Source: Mycolicibacterium moriokaense
GTDB lineage: Bacteria > Actinomycetota > Actinomycetes > Mycobacteriales > Mycobacteriaceae
Assembly (NCBI RefSeq): GCF_003347205.1
Contig: NZ_QQBJ01000002.1
Coordinates: 372,001-436,000, forward strand
Length of the DNA stretch: 64,000 bases
Direction: 5' to 3'
Under the pieces are notes generated by a model, which was not told where the DNA came from, made no database searches, and saw only the letters and a list, made by a program, of their open reading frames with translations. A program made the translations under genes and the position numbers. This document shows, in pieces, positions 40,819 through 52,258 of the stretch. Every line of letters begins with the position of its first letter. Positions within the stretch are counted from its first letter, which is position 1.

Positions 40819-42805
40819 GACTGCTCTGCTTTCTCAGTAGCTGTTATCCGGGCCAAAAGTTGGCCCACCTTGACCTGGTCGCCGACTGCGACGAGCAGTT
40901 CCACCACACCGTCGACGGGCGCGGTCAGCGCGTGCTCCATCTTCATCGCCTCGACGGCGACGACGACGTCACCAGAGGCCGCCATTCCCCCGTTTTCTAT
41001 ACCGACGGCGACGACGGATCCCGGCATGGGGCTGACGAGTTCGGCGTCGCCGCTGTGTTCGTCGTCGGGTCGCACGGGCGCTTCGCGCACCTCGTCGAGC
41101 ATGGCGGTGTGTCCTGCCCGCGCCAGCCAGATCTGATGATCGGCTGCGGCGACGAGGTAGTCCGTGCGCAGTCCGTCGACCGTCACCACCAGCCGCGCGC
41201 CGTCGAGATAGGCTGTCAGCGTGCGTGATTCGCCGTCTTCGACGGTGGCAGTCGCCGCCGCAGGTGTTCCGGTCAGGTACACGTGGTCGGTGCGCTCACC
41301 GGCGTGCAGCCGCACTGTCGTGGGGGCGTGCGCCCCGATCCGCCACCCCGACGGCACCTGCCACAGGTTGGTCGACGGCGCCTGCCAACCGGCCAGCCAC
41401 TTGTACGCGGCGGCGGCGATCAGCTCGTCGTCCCCCGGCGGCGCGGCGGCGAAATCCGGTGTCCTGCGGTCCAACAGGCCGGTGTCGAGCCTGCCCGTGA
41501 TGACGTCGGGGTCGGCCAGCAGGAAGCGCAGGAACTCGATGTTGGTCGTCACTCCGAGCACCGCAGTGTCGGCCAGGGCCCGGTCGAGCGCGCGCAGCGC
41601 GGCGGGCCGGTCGGCGGCGTGTGCGATGACCTTGGCCAGCATCGGGTCGTAGTCGCTGCCCACCACGGTGTCCTCGGCCAGGCCTGAGTCGACGCGCACG
41701 CCCGGCCCGTCGGGCTCGGCGAGGCCGAGCACCTGCCCACCGGTCGGCAGGAAGCCGCGCGCGGGGTCTTCGGCGTAGACCCTGGCCTCGATGGCGTGCC
41801 CGGTCATCGCGATGTCGTTCTGCGCGATCGGCAGCTTCTCCCCCGCGGCGATGCGCACCTGCAGTTCGACGAGGTCGACGCCGGTGACCATTTCGGTGAC
41901 GGGGTGCTCGACCTGCAGGCGGGTGTTCATCTCCATGAAGAAGAACTCGTCGGGCCGGTCGGCGGAGACGATGAACTCGACGGTGCCCGCCCCGGTGTAT
42001 CCGACGCTGCGCGCGGTGTCGCAGGCCGCGGCGCCGATGCGGGCCCGGGTCGGCGCGTCCAGCAGCGGCGAGGGTGCCTCCTCGATCACCTTCTGGTGGC
42101 GGCGCTGCAGGCTGCATTCGCGTTCGCCGAGATGGATCACGTTGCCGTAGCCGTCGGCGAGCACCTGCACCTCGATATGGCGGGGGTTCAGCACGAACCG
42201 CTCGAGGAACAGCGTGTCGTCGCCGAACGCCGCGCCGGCCTCGCGCCGCGCGCTGGTCAGCGCCTGCGGCAACTCGGAGGCCTCGTGCACGACGCGCATG
42301 CCCTTGCCGCCGCCGCCCGCCGACGGCTTCACCAGCACCGGGTAGCCGATGTCGCCCGCCGCGGCAACAAGTTCTTCGTCGGTCAATCCGGGGCGCGCGA
42401 TGCCGGGTACGACGGGCACGCCGAACGCCGACACCGTCGTCTTGGCGGCGATCTTGTCGCCCATCGTCTGGATCGCCTTCACCGGCGGCCCGATGAACAC
42501 GATGCCCGCGGCGTCCAGCGCGGCCGCGAATTCCGCGTTCTCCGAGAGGAATCCGTAGCCGGGGTGGACGGCCTGCGCCCCGGTGCGCCGGGCGGCGTCG
42601 ACGACGGCGTCGATGTTGAGGTAGCTCTGCCGCGCGGGGGCGGGGCCGATTCCGACGGCGACGTCGGCCTCGGCGACGTGGCGGGCGTTGGCGTCGGCGT
42701 CGCTGAACACCGCGACCGAGCGGATGCCCATCGCCCGCAGCGTGCGGATCACCCGCACCGCGATCTCGCCGCGGTTGGCCACCAGAACCGTATTGATTTC
42801 CATCA

Positions 42806-42806
<1 letters not shown>
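40815..42806 (-). CDS. accA1: Acyl-CoA carboxylase alpha subunit (biotin carboxylase + BCCP)
   Basis: A 663-aa subunit. Residues 1-450 are the biotin carboxylase, with ATP-grasp motif [14 protein letters not shown] (glycine-rich loop) and [16 protein letters not shown]. The C-terminus is the biotin carrier domain with the modified lysine in VEAMKMEH. It corresponds to AccA1 (Rv2501c), which with AccD1 forms methylcrotonyl-CoA carboxylase of leucine catabolism. Two adjacent ATGs (42806, 42803) are available; the first overlaps the accD1 stop as TGATG. Confidence 0.94.
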
Positions 42807-44421
<1,615 letters not shown>

Positions 44422-44455
44422 CGAAATGTCCACCAGCGCGGAGGGGGGTGACGCG

Positions 44456-45109
44456 ATGTCCGTCCCGGTCTCCGGCTCTGATGCGGCCGCGGCCGGCACC
44501 AGCCGCAGCCGTGCCAAATCCGATCGCCGCGACAAGCTGATCGCCGCGGCCGAACGCCTGGTCGCCGAACGCGGCTTCCTCTCGGTGCGGCTGGAGGACA
44601 TCGGCGCCGCGGTGGGCATCAGCGGTCCCGCGATCTACCGGCACTTCCCCAACAAGGAAGCGCTGCTGGTCGAACTGCTGGTGGGGATCAGCACCCGACT
44701 GCTGGCAGGAGCCAGGACCGTCGTCGCGCAGGCGGCCGATGCGGATGCCGCGCTGAACGGGTTGATCGACTTTCACCTCGACTTCGTGCTCGACGAGTCC
44801 GATCTGATTCGCATCCAAGACCGCGACCTGGGTCATCTGCCGGAGCCGGCGAAGCGCCAGGTCCGAAAGGCCCAACGGCAGTACGTCGAGATCTGGGTGA
44901 ACGTCCTTCTTCAGTTGGACCGCGCCGACGGTGAAGCCGACGCCCGGTTGATGGCACATGCGGTGTTCGGGTTGTTGAACTCGACGCCGTACAGCGTCCG
45001 TTCGGGCACAACGAAATCGGCCGGCCAGGGAACAGTGTCTCGGTCGCGGGCCATCTTGCGGGAGATGACGGTCGCGGCCCTGTCCCCGGCCGGCCGAAGC
45101 GGCGCCTAG
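44456..45109 (+). CDS. TetR-family regulator of the leucine catabolic genes (Rv2506 homologue)
   Basis: A 217-aa TetR regulator. The helix-turn-helix is residues about 20-65 (RDKLIAAAERLVAERGFLS, then VGISGPAIYRHFPNKEALL). The C-terminal ligand domain is uncharacterised; an acyl-CoA intermediate is a natural inducer by analogy. It corresponds to Rv2506. ATG 44456 is preferred over ATG 44426, since a GAGGGGGG ribosome site precedes it and the first 10 codons would be extra. It is divergent from accD1 with the operator in between. Confidence 0.9.
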   Translation: MSVPVSGSDAAAAGTSRSRAKSDRRDKLIAAAERLVAERGFLSVRLEDIGAAVGISGPAIYRHFPNKEALLVELLVGISTRLLAGARTVVAQAADADAALNGLIDFHLDFVLDESDLIRIQDRDLGHLPEPAKRQVRKAQRQYVEIWVNVLLQLDRADGEADARLMAHAVFGLLNSTPYSVRSGTTKSAGQGTVSRSRAILREMTVAALSPAGRSGA

Positions 45110-45112
45110 GCG

Positions 45113-45268
45113 CTAGTACCAGTATTTTCGTCCGCCGACCGCGCGGCCGGTGGAACCGAGAATCCAGAACACCGCGCCGATCACGATGAGCACGACGCCG
45201 ATGTAGGTCAGAATCGATATGCCAAAAAGGATCCCCAGTATCAGGAGGATCACTCCAAGGACAATCAT
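45113..45268 (-). CDS. DUF6131-type small membrane protein
   Basis: A 51-aa protein read from ATG 45268: MIVLGVILLILGILFGIS, a second helix, and the C-terminal signature GSTGRAVGGRKYWY. Two transmembrane helices are followed by a short basic tail. This is the DUF6131 pattern common in mycobacteria; function is unknown. It converges with the tetR gene, their stop codons being three bases apart. Confidence 0.85.
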   Translation of the reverse strand: MIVLGVILLILGILFGISILTYIGVVLIVIGAVFWILGSTGRAVGGRKYWY

Positions 45269-45311
45269 CGCTTACTCCATTCTTTCGTGTGGATTACCAA
45301 GAGCCCGTTGA

Positions 45312-45521
45312 TTACTGGCTGGGCTGGGGTAGGTCGCAGGTTGTCACCTTCGGGTTTGCGCCCGCGTAGTTCAACGGCCCGGCTACGACCGTCAACGCGA
45401 TGGTTCCCGCTGTGGCGCAATTGCTTGTGTCGGTCTTGAAGTAATCACGCTGGTATGCCGCCACCACGCCTATCAGCAACCACACCAACACGATCACGCC
45501 GAGAATTCCGCCACCACGCAT
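45312..45521 (-). CDS. Small single-pass membrane/exported protein
   Basis: A 69-aa protein with an N-terminal hydrophobic helix (GGGILGVIVLVWLLIGVVAA) then an extracytoplasmic part with two cysteines (SNCAT and TTCDL), perhaps a disulphide. Function is unknown. An AGGAGG ribosome site lies before the ATG. A SigF-like promoter is visible upstream, and the DUF6131 gene follows by 43 bases, so the two may form a stress-induced pair. Confidence 0.75.
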   Translation of the reverse strand: MRGGGILGVIVLVWLLIGVVAAYQRDYFKTDTSNCATAGTIALTVVAGPLNYAGANPKVTTCDLPQPSQ

Positions 45522-45565
45522 GCTGGCCTCCTCCTGTCGAGCGCCGATTTGACGCAGGAGGGTTT

Positions 45566-45590
45566 TACCCCGCGGATAATTTCAGTAAAC
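45566..45590 (-). promoter_or_regulatory. SigF-like promoter of the small membrane-protein genes
   Basis: On the minus strand, GTTT (45590-45587), 16 bases, then GGGTA (45570-45566). The mycobacterial SigF consensus is GGTTT-N15/17-GGGTA; the only mismatch is the first G of the -35. The -10 lies about 44 bases before the start codon of the 69-aa gene. Confidence 0.65.
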
Positions 45591-45613
45591 GCAGAAAATT
45601 GATCTTGAACCGT

Positions 45614-47491
45614 TCAGGATTCCAGCGCGCACGCAAACGCGGTGGTGAGCCAGTCGCTCATGGCCTTGACCAGCGCGGCTCGGTTTTCGCGCTTGTCGAT
45701 CTCGTGGCCGTCGTCCTCGAACAGCAGCTGCTCGACGGTCCGGCCCATCGCGCGCAGAGCGTCGAACATCTGCTGGGACTCGCTGGGCGGCACGTTGGTG
45801 TCGTTGAGGCCGTGGACCAGCAGCAGCGGCGCGGTCAGGGCGTGCGCGCGGAGCAAAGGCGAGAGCTGATCGAGCAGCTCGCGGTCGCCCACCGGATGGC
45901 CGTACTTGGAGTAGGCCGCCGCCGCGATCCACGGTTCGGTGTTGCGGTACCAGGTGTTCAGGTCGCTCATCCCGCAGATGCTGATCCCGGCGGCGAACAA
46001 CTGTGGGTGAAAGGTGAGTGCGGCCTGTGTCAGGTAGCCGCCGTAGGACCAGCCGCAGCAGGCGATGCGGTCGGCCGGGGCCAGGTCGCGGTCGGTCAGG
46101 AACAGGGCGGCGTCGGCGACGTCGTCGATGGCCGCGAAACGCCGCTCGCGGTCGTCGGCGTGCATGAACGACCGGCCGAATCCGCCGGAGCCGCGCACAT
46201 TCGGTAGGAACACCGTGATGCCGGTCTCCAGAAGCGGCGGGAAGAACTCGTTGTAGCCCGGCCTGCCCTGGCCCTCGGGCCCGCCGTGCAGAAACATCAT
46301 CGCTCCGATGGACTCCACCCCGGGCGGCGGCCGGAAGAGCCAGCCGCTGATGGTTAACCCGTCGCGCGTGGTGATGGTCTCCAACGTGGGTGCGGCGGAC
46401 AGCGGACCGCGGCTGGGCTCGCGGTCGATGCGTTCCCACTCCCGGGTGCGCGGGTCGACCAGCTCGACGGTGCGCGGCTTGTCGGGGCCCTCGACCGTCA
46501 CCGCGACCATCGAGCCGCCGGCGCTGATGCTCAGCTCGGTGGCCACCATGCCGGGCAGCGGGATCGGGTCGTGCAAGGTGTTGTCGGCATATTCGAGTAT
46601 CTGTAACTCGCTGGCGCCGTTGATGTTCCACAGCAGAGCCACGGTCGAGAGATCGTCGCTGACGACGAACTCGTCGAGCTCGTATCCCGGCCGTTCGGCG
46701 ACCACCTGGTAGGACACACCGTCCGGGGTGGTCGTCACCTCCAGCAGACGCGCGTAGTCGGTGCCGTTCTCGCTGCGGATCAACGCGCGCACGTAGCCGT
46801 CGGTGCTGTTCAGCCCATACACCTTCGCCGGGTGATACAGCTCGAAGGTCTCCCCCTCCAGACCCGACCGCAGCCGGCGCGGGGTCTGGTCGTCGAGGAT
46901 GACACCGGTGTCGGTCGTCGAGCCCGGATCGTATGGCAGCAAAGCGGTTTCGGTGAGGCCGCGCAGCATGATGAGGTCGCGGTAGCCGCGCGGGCCGACG
47001 CGCACCAGCGCTGCGCCCGCCCAAGCGTCGACGAGTCGGCCGCTGGTGCGTCGGTCCAGAACAGTCGTGATGCCGTCGGCGGGGTTGATCAGACAAGAAC
47101 TGCCGACGCCGTCATCGCCGGTGAGGATGGCCGCGACTTGTGTGCCGTCCCAACCGATCAGCTCGGCGGTGCCCTCCGGCACGCCTGCGGGCCACATGTC
47201 GATTCGCCTGGCCGCGCGGTCGTCGGGGTCGGTGGTGACGACCCAGATCTGGCTGCGGTCGCCGCCCTCCGGCGCCACTTCGCAGGCCAGCCAGTGCCCG
47301 TCGGCGGAGTGCATGACCCGGTTGACCGGACCCTCGACGGGCAACTCGACGTCGCGGGACGAACTGGCGCGCCAGCCGCGCAGGAAACGCTGAACCGCCC
47401 TGGGATATCCACCGTCATCGACGAGGTGCGCGAACGCCGTCGCGTCTGGCGACAGCGACGCGCCGTAATTGGTGCGCACCGACTGCGTCAT
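45614..47491 (-). CDS. S9-family prolyl-oligopeptidase-like serine peptidase
   Basis: A 625-aa protein. Residues 1-380 form a beta-propeller-like domain, and the C-terminal 240 form an alpha/beta-hydrolase. The nucleophile is in CCGWSYGGYLTQ, the Asp in VHGLNDTNVP, and the His in EDDGHEIDK, the Ser-Asp-His order of S9 peptidases. It cleaves short peptides, probably in the cytosol as no signal peptide is present. The ATG at 47491 is used rather than the TTG one codon before. It is divergent from the MmpS-like gene. Confidence 0.88.
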   Translation of the reverse strand: MTQSVRTNYGASLSPDATAFAHLVDDGGYPRAVQRFLRGWRASSSRDVELPVEGPVNRVMHSADGHWLACEVAPEGGDRSQIWVVTTDPDDRAARRIDMWPAGVPEGTAELIGWDGTQVAAILTGDDGVGSSCLINPADGITTVLDRRTSGRLVDAWAGAALVRVGPRGYRDLIMLRGLTETALLPYDPGSTTDTGVILDDQTPRRLRSGLEGETFELYHPAKVYGLNSTDGYVRALIRSENGTDYARLLEVTTTPDGVSYQVVAERPGYELDEFVVSDDLSTVALLWNINGASELQILEYADNTLHDPIPLPGMVATELSISAGGSMVAVTVEGPDKPRTVELVDPRTREWERIDREPSRGPLSAAPTLETITTRDGLTISGWLFRPPPGVESIGAMMFLHGGPEGQGRPGYNEFFPPLLETGITVFLPNVRGSGGFGRSFMHADDRERRFAAIDDVADAALFLTDRDLAPADRIACCGWSYGGYLTQAALTFHPQLFAAGISICGMSDLNTWYRNTEPWIAAAAYSKYGHPVGDRELLDQLSPLLRAHALTAPLLLVHGLNDTNVPPSESQQMFDALRAMGRTVEQLLFEDDGHEIDKRENRAALVKAMSDWLTTAFACALES

Positions 47492-47590
47492 CAATATCAG
47501 CTTGCCATGGAAGCGCGTTTAAGCAATGTGCTTACTCGCTGCGCGAGGGCGGACTCCACAACGCAGGTACCCTGCAGCCATGAGGTGGGT

Positions 47591-48382
47591 ATGACGAATA
47601 CACCACGAGGCGAGGGACCCGAGCCGAATCAACCGTCGGGTTACAGCTATCCCGCATACCCCGACCCGGCGTATGCGGGCCAGCCTCCATACGGGTCGCC
47701 CTACCAACCTCCCCAGGCTCCCGACACCACCCGGCAACTGCCGCCGTACCCGCAGTACGGGTACGACCCGTACGGCACCGGGCAGTACGGCACCGGCCAG
47801 TACGGCACCGGCCAGTACGGGGCGCCCTACTCCCCGGGCGAACCGGAGGAGGGCCCGCCGTCGCCCAAATCGCCCCGCTGGCTATGGGTGGCGGCCGCGG
47901 TGGCGGTGCTGCTGGTCGTCGGTCTGGTGATCGCCCTGGTCGTGGTCAACAGCTCGAACCAGGAAACCGTCGTCGCGCCGCCGCCGATGCCCGAGCCCCC
48001 GAGTTCGACGACGCGCACGACTACGCCGCCGACAACGTCCCTGCGTCCGCTGCCGCCGATCGTGCCGGTGCCCACCCCGAGCACCACCTCGCCGAGCGAG
48101 TCGGCGGCGCCGGGCACCACCGAGCCCGTGGTCTACGAGGTGTCGGGGACCGGCAGGGCGATCAACATCACCTACGTCGACACCGGCAATCTGTTGCAGA
48201 CCGAGTTCAACGTCGTGTTGCCGTGGCGCAAGGAAGTCGAATTGCCGAGCCCGGCCGAGGATTCGGCGAGCCTGACCATCATCAACGTGGGCAGGCAGGT
48301 GTCCTGCACGGTCACGGTCAACGGGGTCGAGGTGCAGTCCAACACGGGCAACGGCCTGACCATCTGCACCGCGATGCGTTAA
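47591..48382 (+). CDS. MmpS-like proline-rich membrane protein (Rv2507 homologue)
   Basis: A 263-aa protein. A Pro/Tyr/Gln/Gly-rich cytosolic N-terminus of about 95 residues is followed by one transmembrane helix (WLWVAAAVAVLLVVGLVIAL), a Thr/Pro-rich stalk, then an MmpS-type beta domain (VVYEVSGTGRAINITYVD; residues about 180-263). It resembles Rv2507 in position and layout. MmpS proteins assist MmpL lipid exporters, but no MmpL gene is adjacent. The N-terminus includes tandem YGTGQ repeats. The stop codon overlaps that of the convergent MFS gene. Confidence 0.82.
   Translation: MTNTPRGEGPEPNQPSGYSYPAYPDPAYAGQPPYGSPYQPPQAPDTTRQLPPYPQYGYDPYGTGQYGTGQYGTGQYGAPYSPGEPEEGPPSPKSPRWLWVAAAVAVLLVVGLVIALVVVNSSNQETVVAPPPMPEPPSSTTRTTTPPTTSLRPLPPIVPVPTPSTTSPSESAAPGTTEPVVYEVSGTGRAINITYVDTGNLLQTEFNVVLPWRKEVELPSPAEDSASLTIINVGRQVSCTVTVNGVEVQSNTGNGLTICTAMR
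47771..47815 (+). repeat. Three 15-bp tandem repeats encoding YGTGQ
   Basis: Three consecutive 15-base units (TACGGCACCGGGCAG and two copies of TACGGCACCGGCCAG) encode YGTGQ three times. The run begins after DP and continues as YGAPY. Such in-frame tandem units usually vary in copy number between strains. Confidence 0.9.
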
Positions 48383-49698
48383 CTCACCGCCACCCGGTGC
48401 GGGGCGCGGACGGCCACCATCGCCGCCAGCCCGACGGCCAGCACCACCAGCAGGCCCCCGACGCCGGCGCGGACCGCGCCGAAGAGGTCGATGAACACCG
48501 AGATGAGGGTCGGCGCCAGGAATGACACCGCGCGACCGGTCGTGGTGTAGAGGCCGAACGCGACGCCTTCCTTGCCTTCGGCCGATATCCGCAGCATCAG
48601 GGTGCGCGCCGAGGATTGCGTCGGGCCGATGAACAGGCAGAGCAGCAAGCCGCAGATCCAGAAGGCGACGGGCCCGGACAGCGTCATCAGCACCAGCCCG
48701 GCGATGATCATCGACACGAGCGACCCCACGATGACGGGCTTGGAGCCCACCCGGTCGTCGACCAGACCGCCCAGCAGCGCGCCGACAGCGGCGATGACAC
48801 TCGCGCTGACACCGAACAGCAGCACGTTGGCAGCGGAGATGCCGTACGCGCTCACACCGAGCACGGCACCGAACGCGAACACGCCGGCCAGCCCGTCGCG
48901 GAACACCGCGCTCGCCAGCAGGTAGTAGACGATGTGGTGGTCGCGCCGCCATTCGCCGACCACCTCCGCCCACAGCTTGCGGTAGGCGCCGAAGAACCCG
49001 ATGCTCTGCCGTCGCTCCTCGGCGGGCGCCTTCGGATGGGGCACCACGATGAAGACCGGCAGCGCGAACAACACGAACCACGCCGCCGCCAGCAGCATCG
49101 CGGCGCGCACGTTCTGCCCGTCGGCGACCGGAATGCCCAGCAGCCCGCGCGACTGCCCGTCGCCGGACATGAAGCCCAGATAGACGACGAGCAGCAACAT
49201 CACGCTGCCGAAATAGCCCATCCCCCAGCCGAACCCGGAGATCCGGCCGGAGGTCTGCGGGGTCGACAACTGGCGCAGCATGGCGTTGTACGGCACGGAG
49301 GCCAGCTCGCTGCAGGCCGCCGCGCACGCCAACAACGCCAGCCCGGGCCACAGGTAGTGGTAGTCGTCGCGGATCAGGCTCATCGCCGAGGTCAGCAGCA
49401 CCACCAGCCCAGTGAGCACCGCCAGCACCCGGCGCCGCCGCCAGGGCGCGTCGACCCAGATTCCGGTGACCGGGGCGAGCAGGGCAACCGCCAAGCCGGA
49501 CAGCGCCAGCGCGCGGAACAGCCAGCTCTGCGGCGTCGTCGCGCTCGGCAGGTCGTTGCCGACGGTGCCCGTGAGGTAGACCGAGAAGACGAATGTGACG
49601 ACGATCGCATTCACGCCGGTGGAACCGACATCCCACAACGCCCAGGCCAGGACTTGTGACCGCCGAGCGGATTGCCCAGGCGGCCGCAGATCCTCCAT
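48379..49698 (-). CDS. MFS transporter, UMF1/Atg22-like (Rv2508c homologue)
   Basis: A 439-aa membrane protein with about twelve transmembrane helices. The N-terminus SQVLAWALWDVGSTGVNAIVVTFVFSVYLT and the later ASVPYNAMLRQLS and ISGFGWGMGYFGSV are the signatures of UMF1-type major facilitators. The family is linked to amino-acid efflux in eukaryotes; the substrate here is unknown. It corresponds to Rv2508c. ATG 49698 is chosen. Its TAA overlaps the TAA of the convergent MmpS-like gene in a palindromic TTAA. Confidence 0.87.
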   Translation of the reverse strand: MEDLRPPGQSARRSQVLAWALWDVGSTGVNAIVVTFVFSVYLTGTVGNDLPSATTPQSWLFRALALSGLAVALLAPVTGIWVDAPWRRRRVLAVLTGLVVLLTSAMSLIRDDYHYLWPGLALLACAAACSELASVPYNAMLRQLSTPQTSGRISGFGWGMGYFGSVMLLLVVYLGFMSGDGQSRGLLGIPVADGQNVRAAMLLAAAWFVLFALPVFIVVPHPKAPAEERRQSIGFFGAYRKLWAEVVGEWRRDHHIVYYLLASAVFRDGLAGVFAFGAVLGVSAYGISAANVLLFGVSASVIAAVGALLGGLVDDRVGSKPVIVGSLVSMIIAGLVLMTLSGPVAFWICGLLLCLFIGPTQSSARTLMLRISAEGKEGVAFGLYTTTGRAVSFLAPTLISVFIDLFGAVRAGVGGLLVVLAVGLAAMVAVRAPHRVAVS

Positions 49699-49723
49699 GG
49701 TCGCCCACGATATAGTCCGGCCC

Positions 49724-50530
49724 ATGCCGGTACCCGCCCCCAGCCCCGATGCCCGCGCGGTCGTCACGGGCGCCTCGCAGAACATCGGCGAGGCCCTGGC
49801 GACCGAGCTGGCCGCGCGAGGGCATCACCTGATCGTCACCGCGCGCCGCGAGGACGTTCTGACGGCGCTGGCCGAGCGGTTGCGGCAGACCTACGGGGTC
49901 GTCGTCGAGGTGCGCCCGGTGGACCTCGCCGATCCCGGTGAGCGCGCGAAGCTGGCCGAAGAGCTGGCCGGTCGTGACATCTCGATTCTGTGCGCCAACG
50001 CCGGGACCGCGACCTTCGGGCCGGTGTCCAAACTGGATCCCGCCGACGAGAAGGCACAGGTGCAGCTGAATGTCCTCGGGGTGCATGATCTGGTGCTCGC
50101 GGTGCTGCCGGGGATGGTCGAACGCGGGGCCGGCGGAATCCTGATTTCCGGTTCCACAGCAGGCAATTCACCGATTCCGAATAACGCCACCTATGCGGCG
50201 ACCAAGGCGTTCGTCAACACGTTCAGCGAGTCGTTGCGCGGCGAACTCAGGCGCGCGGGGGTGAACGTGACGGTGCTGGCGCCCGGCCCGGTGCGCGAGA
50301 CCTTGCCCGCCGAGCACGAGCAGTCGCTGGTGGAAAAGCTGATCCCCGACTTCTTGTGGATTTCGACGGAGTACACCGCGAAGCAGTCACTGGATGCGTT
50401 GGCGCGCAACAAGATGCGTGTGGTGCCCGGTGTGACGTCCAAGGCGATGTCGGTGGCCAGCGGCTACGCGCCCCGCGCGATCGTCAGCCCGATCGTCGGC
50501 GCGGTCTACAAGAAACTCGGCGGCGACTGA
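49724..50530 (+). CDS. cmrA: Mycolate reductase CmrA (SDR)
   Basis: A 268-aa short-chain dehydrogenase with glycine-rich nucleotide-binding motif TGASQNIGEALA (residues about 15-26), the NAG motif LCANAGTATFG, a Ser in ISGSTAG, and catalytic YAATK. It corresponds to Rv2509, the Corynebacterineae mycolate reductase that reduces the 3-oxo group of newly made mycolates. Specificity is assigned by similarity and by synteny with orn and the HerA-like gene. Starts at ATG 49724; it is divergent from the MFS gene with a 25-base gap. Confidence 0.9.
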   Translation: MPVPAPSPDARAVVTGASQNIGEALATELAARGHHLIVTARREDVLTALAERLRQTYGVVVEVRPVDLADPGERAKLAEELAGRDISILCANAGTATFGPVSKLDPADEKAQVQLNVLGVHDLVLAVLPGMVERGAGGILISGSTAGNSPIPNNATYAATKAFVNTFSESLRGELRRAGVNVTVLAPGPVRETLPAEHEQSLVEKLIPDFLWISTEYTAKQSLDALARNKMRVVPGVTSKAMSVASGYAPRAIVSPIVGAVYKKLGGD

Positions 50531-50587
50531 GCTTCCTTGTCGCTGACATGTCGCTAATTTGTCGCGCATTTTCCGCGAAACGCGCCG

Positions 50588-52177
50588 TCAGCGACGGCGG
50601 CGGCCGGTGCCGAAGATGCTGCGGGTGATCTCGCGGCCGATGACCGTGCCCGCGGAACGCATCGCGCTCTTGAACGCCGGGCTGCTCATCATCTTCTCGA
50701 GCATGCCGGGTTCGGCTGTGTTCTTCGCGGTGACCGTGCCCTCGGCGCTCGCGGGGGCCGGCGGCACGTAGACCGGGGGCGGCAGCGACGAGTCGTCTGC
50801 GGCGGGCTGTTCGGGCGGAGCGAGGCGGGCGTTGAGCCGCTCGTAGGCCGATTCGCGGTCGATCGTCTGCCCGTATTCGGCCTGCAGCGGTGACGACGCC
50901 GCGGCGGCCTTGATCGCATCCGGGCCGATGGTGTCCATCAGCGATCGCGGGGCGCGCATCCTGGTCCACGCCACCGGCGTCGGCGCGCCCTTCTCCGACA
51001 GCACGGTGACGATCGCCTCGCCGATGCCGAGGGACGTCAACGCCGACTCCAGGTCGTAGACATCGGTTTTCGGGTAGGTGCGGACGGTTTTCGACAGCGC
51101 CTTCTGGTCGTCGGGGGTGAACGCGCGCAGGGCGTGCTGTATGCGGGCGCCGAGCTGGCTGAGCACGTCGTTGGGAACGTCGGTCGGCAACTGCGTACAG
51201 AAGAAGACGCCAACGCCCTTGGACCGGATCAGCTTGACGGTCTGCTCGACCTGCTCGAGAAACGCCTTGGAGGCGTCGGTGAACAGCAGATGCGCCTCGT
51301 CGAAGAAGAACACCAGCTTCGGCTTGTCGATGTCGCCGACCTCGGGCAGCGTCGTGAACAGGTCGGCGAGCACCCACATCAAGAACGTCGAGAACATGAC
51401 GGGTCGCGCCGCCTGGTTGCCGAGTTCGAGCAGGCTGATGATGCCGCGCCCCTGCGCGTCGACGCGCAGCAGAGCCGTGGGCTCCAGCTCAGGCTCGCCG
51501 AAGAAGGTGTCGGCGCCCTCGGCCTCGAGATTGACCAGCGCACGCAGGATGACGCCAGCCGTCGTCGACGACACCGCCCCCAGCGCCTTGAGTTCGGGCT
51601 TACCCTCGTCGCTGGTGAGGAACTGGATCACCGCGCGCAGATCCTTGAGATCCAGCAGCGACAGCCCCTTCTGGTCGGCCCAGTGAAAGATCAGTCCGAG
51701 GGTGGACTCCTGTGTAGCGTTGAGGCCCAGCACCTTTGACAGCAGGATGGGGCCGAAGCTCGAGATGGTGGCCCGCACCGGCACGCCGATGCCGTCGGTG
51801 CCCAGCGAAAGGAACTCCACCGGGAAGCCCGTCGGCGTCCAGTCGTCGCCGGTGTCCTTGGCGCGTTGCTGCACCTTGTCGCCCGTCTCGCCCGGGCGTG
51901 ACAGACCGGACAGGTCGCCCTTGACGTCGGCCATCACCACCGGAACACCTGCGGCGGACAATTGCTCGGCGAGCACCTGCAGCGACTTCGTCTTCCCGGT
52001 GCCGGTCGCGCCGGCCACCAGGCCGTGTCGGTTGACAGTGGCCAGCGGGATACGCACCTGGGCGGCGGGGTCTACGGCACCGTCAACGACGACGGTGCCG
52101 AGTTCGAGCGCCTGCCCCTCGACGGCGTAACCGGCGGCGATCTGCTGGGCGGGCGAAGCTGTCGACTCGGTCGTCAT
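50588..52177 (-). CDS. HerA-like / DUF853 ATPase (Rv2510c homologue)
   Basis: A 529-aa P-loop ATPase of the HerA/FtsK superfamily (DUF853). Walker A is [11 protein letters not shown] (about residues 55-65), Walker [14 protein letters not shown], and a later arginine-finger region [11 protein letters not shown]. The C-terminus is Pro/Ala-rich and ends [13 protein letters not shown]. Homologues are conserved in mycobacteria next to orn; a DNA-translocation role is plausible but unproved, and no NurA nuclease is encoded nearby. ATG 52177 is chosen. Confidence 0.88.
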   Translation of the reverse strand: MTTESTASPAQQIAAGYAVEGQALELGTVVVDGAVDPAAQVRIPLATVNRHGLVAGATGTGKTKSLQVLAEQLSAAGVPVVMADVKGDLSGLSRPGETGDKVQQRAKDTGDDWTPTGFPVEFLSLGTDGIGVPVRATISSFGPILLSKVLGLNATQESTLGLIFHWADQKGLSLLDLKDLRAVIQFLTSDEGKPELKALGAVSSTTAGVILRALVNLEAEGADTFFGEPELEPTALLRVDAQGRGIISLLELGNQAARPVMFSTFLMWVLADLFTTLPEVGDIDKPKLVFFFDEAHLLFTDASKAFLEQVEQTVKLIRSKGVGVFFCTQLPTDVPNDVLSQLGARIQHALRAFTPDDQKALSKTVRTYPKTDVYDLESALTSLGIGEAIVTVLSEKGAPTPVAWTRMRAPRSLMDTIGPDAIKAAAASSPLQAEYGQTIDRESAYERLNARLAPPEQPAADDSSLPPPVYVPPAPASAEGTVTAKNTAEPGMLEKMMSSPAFKSAMRSAGTVIGREITRSIFGTGRRRR

Positions 52178-52258
52178 GCGTCGAAACATTACTGTGCAGA
52201 GACCGCGCGGGTGGGTGTGGTAGGGCCGTTGTGGGCTGTGGGCATACTGTTGATCGCT

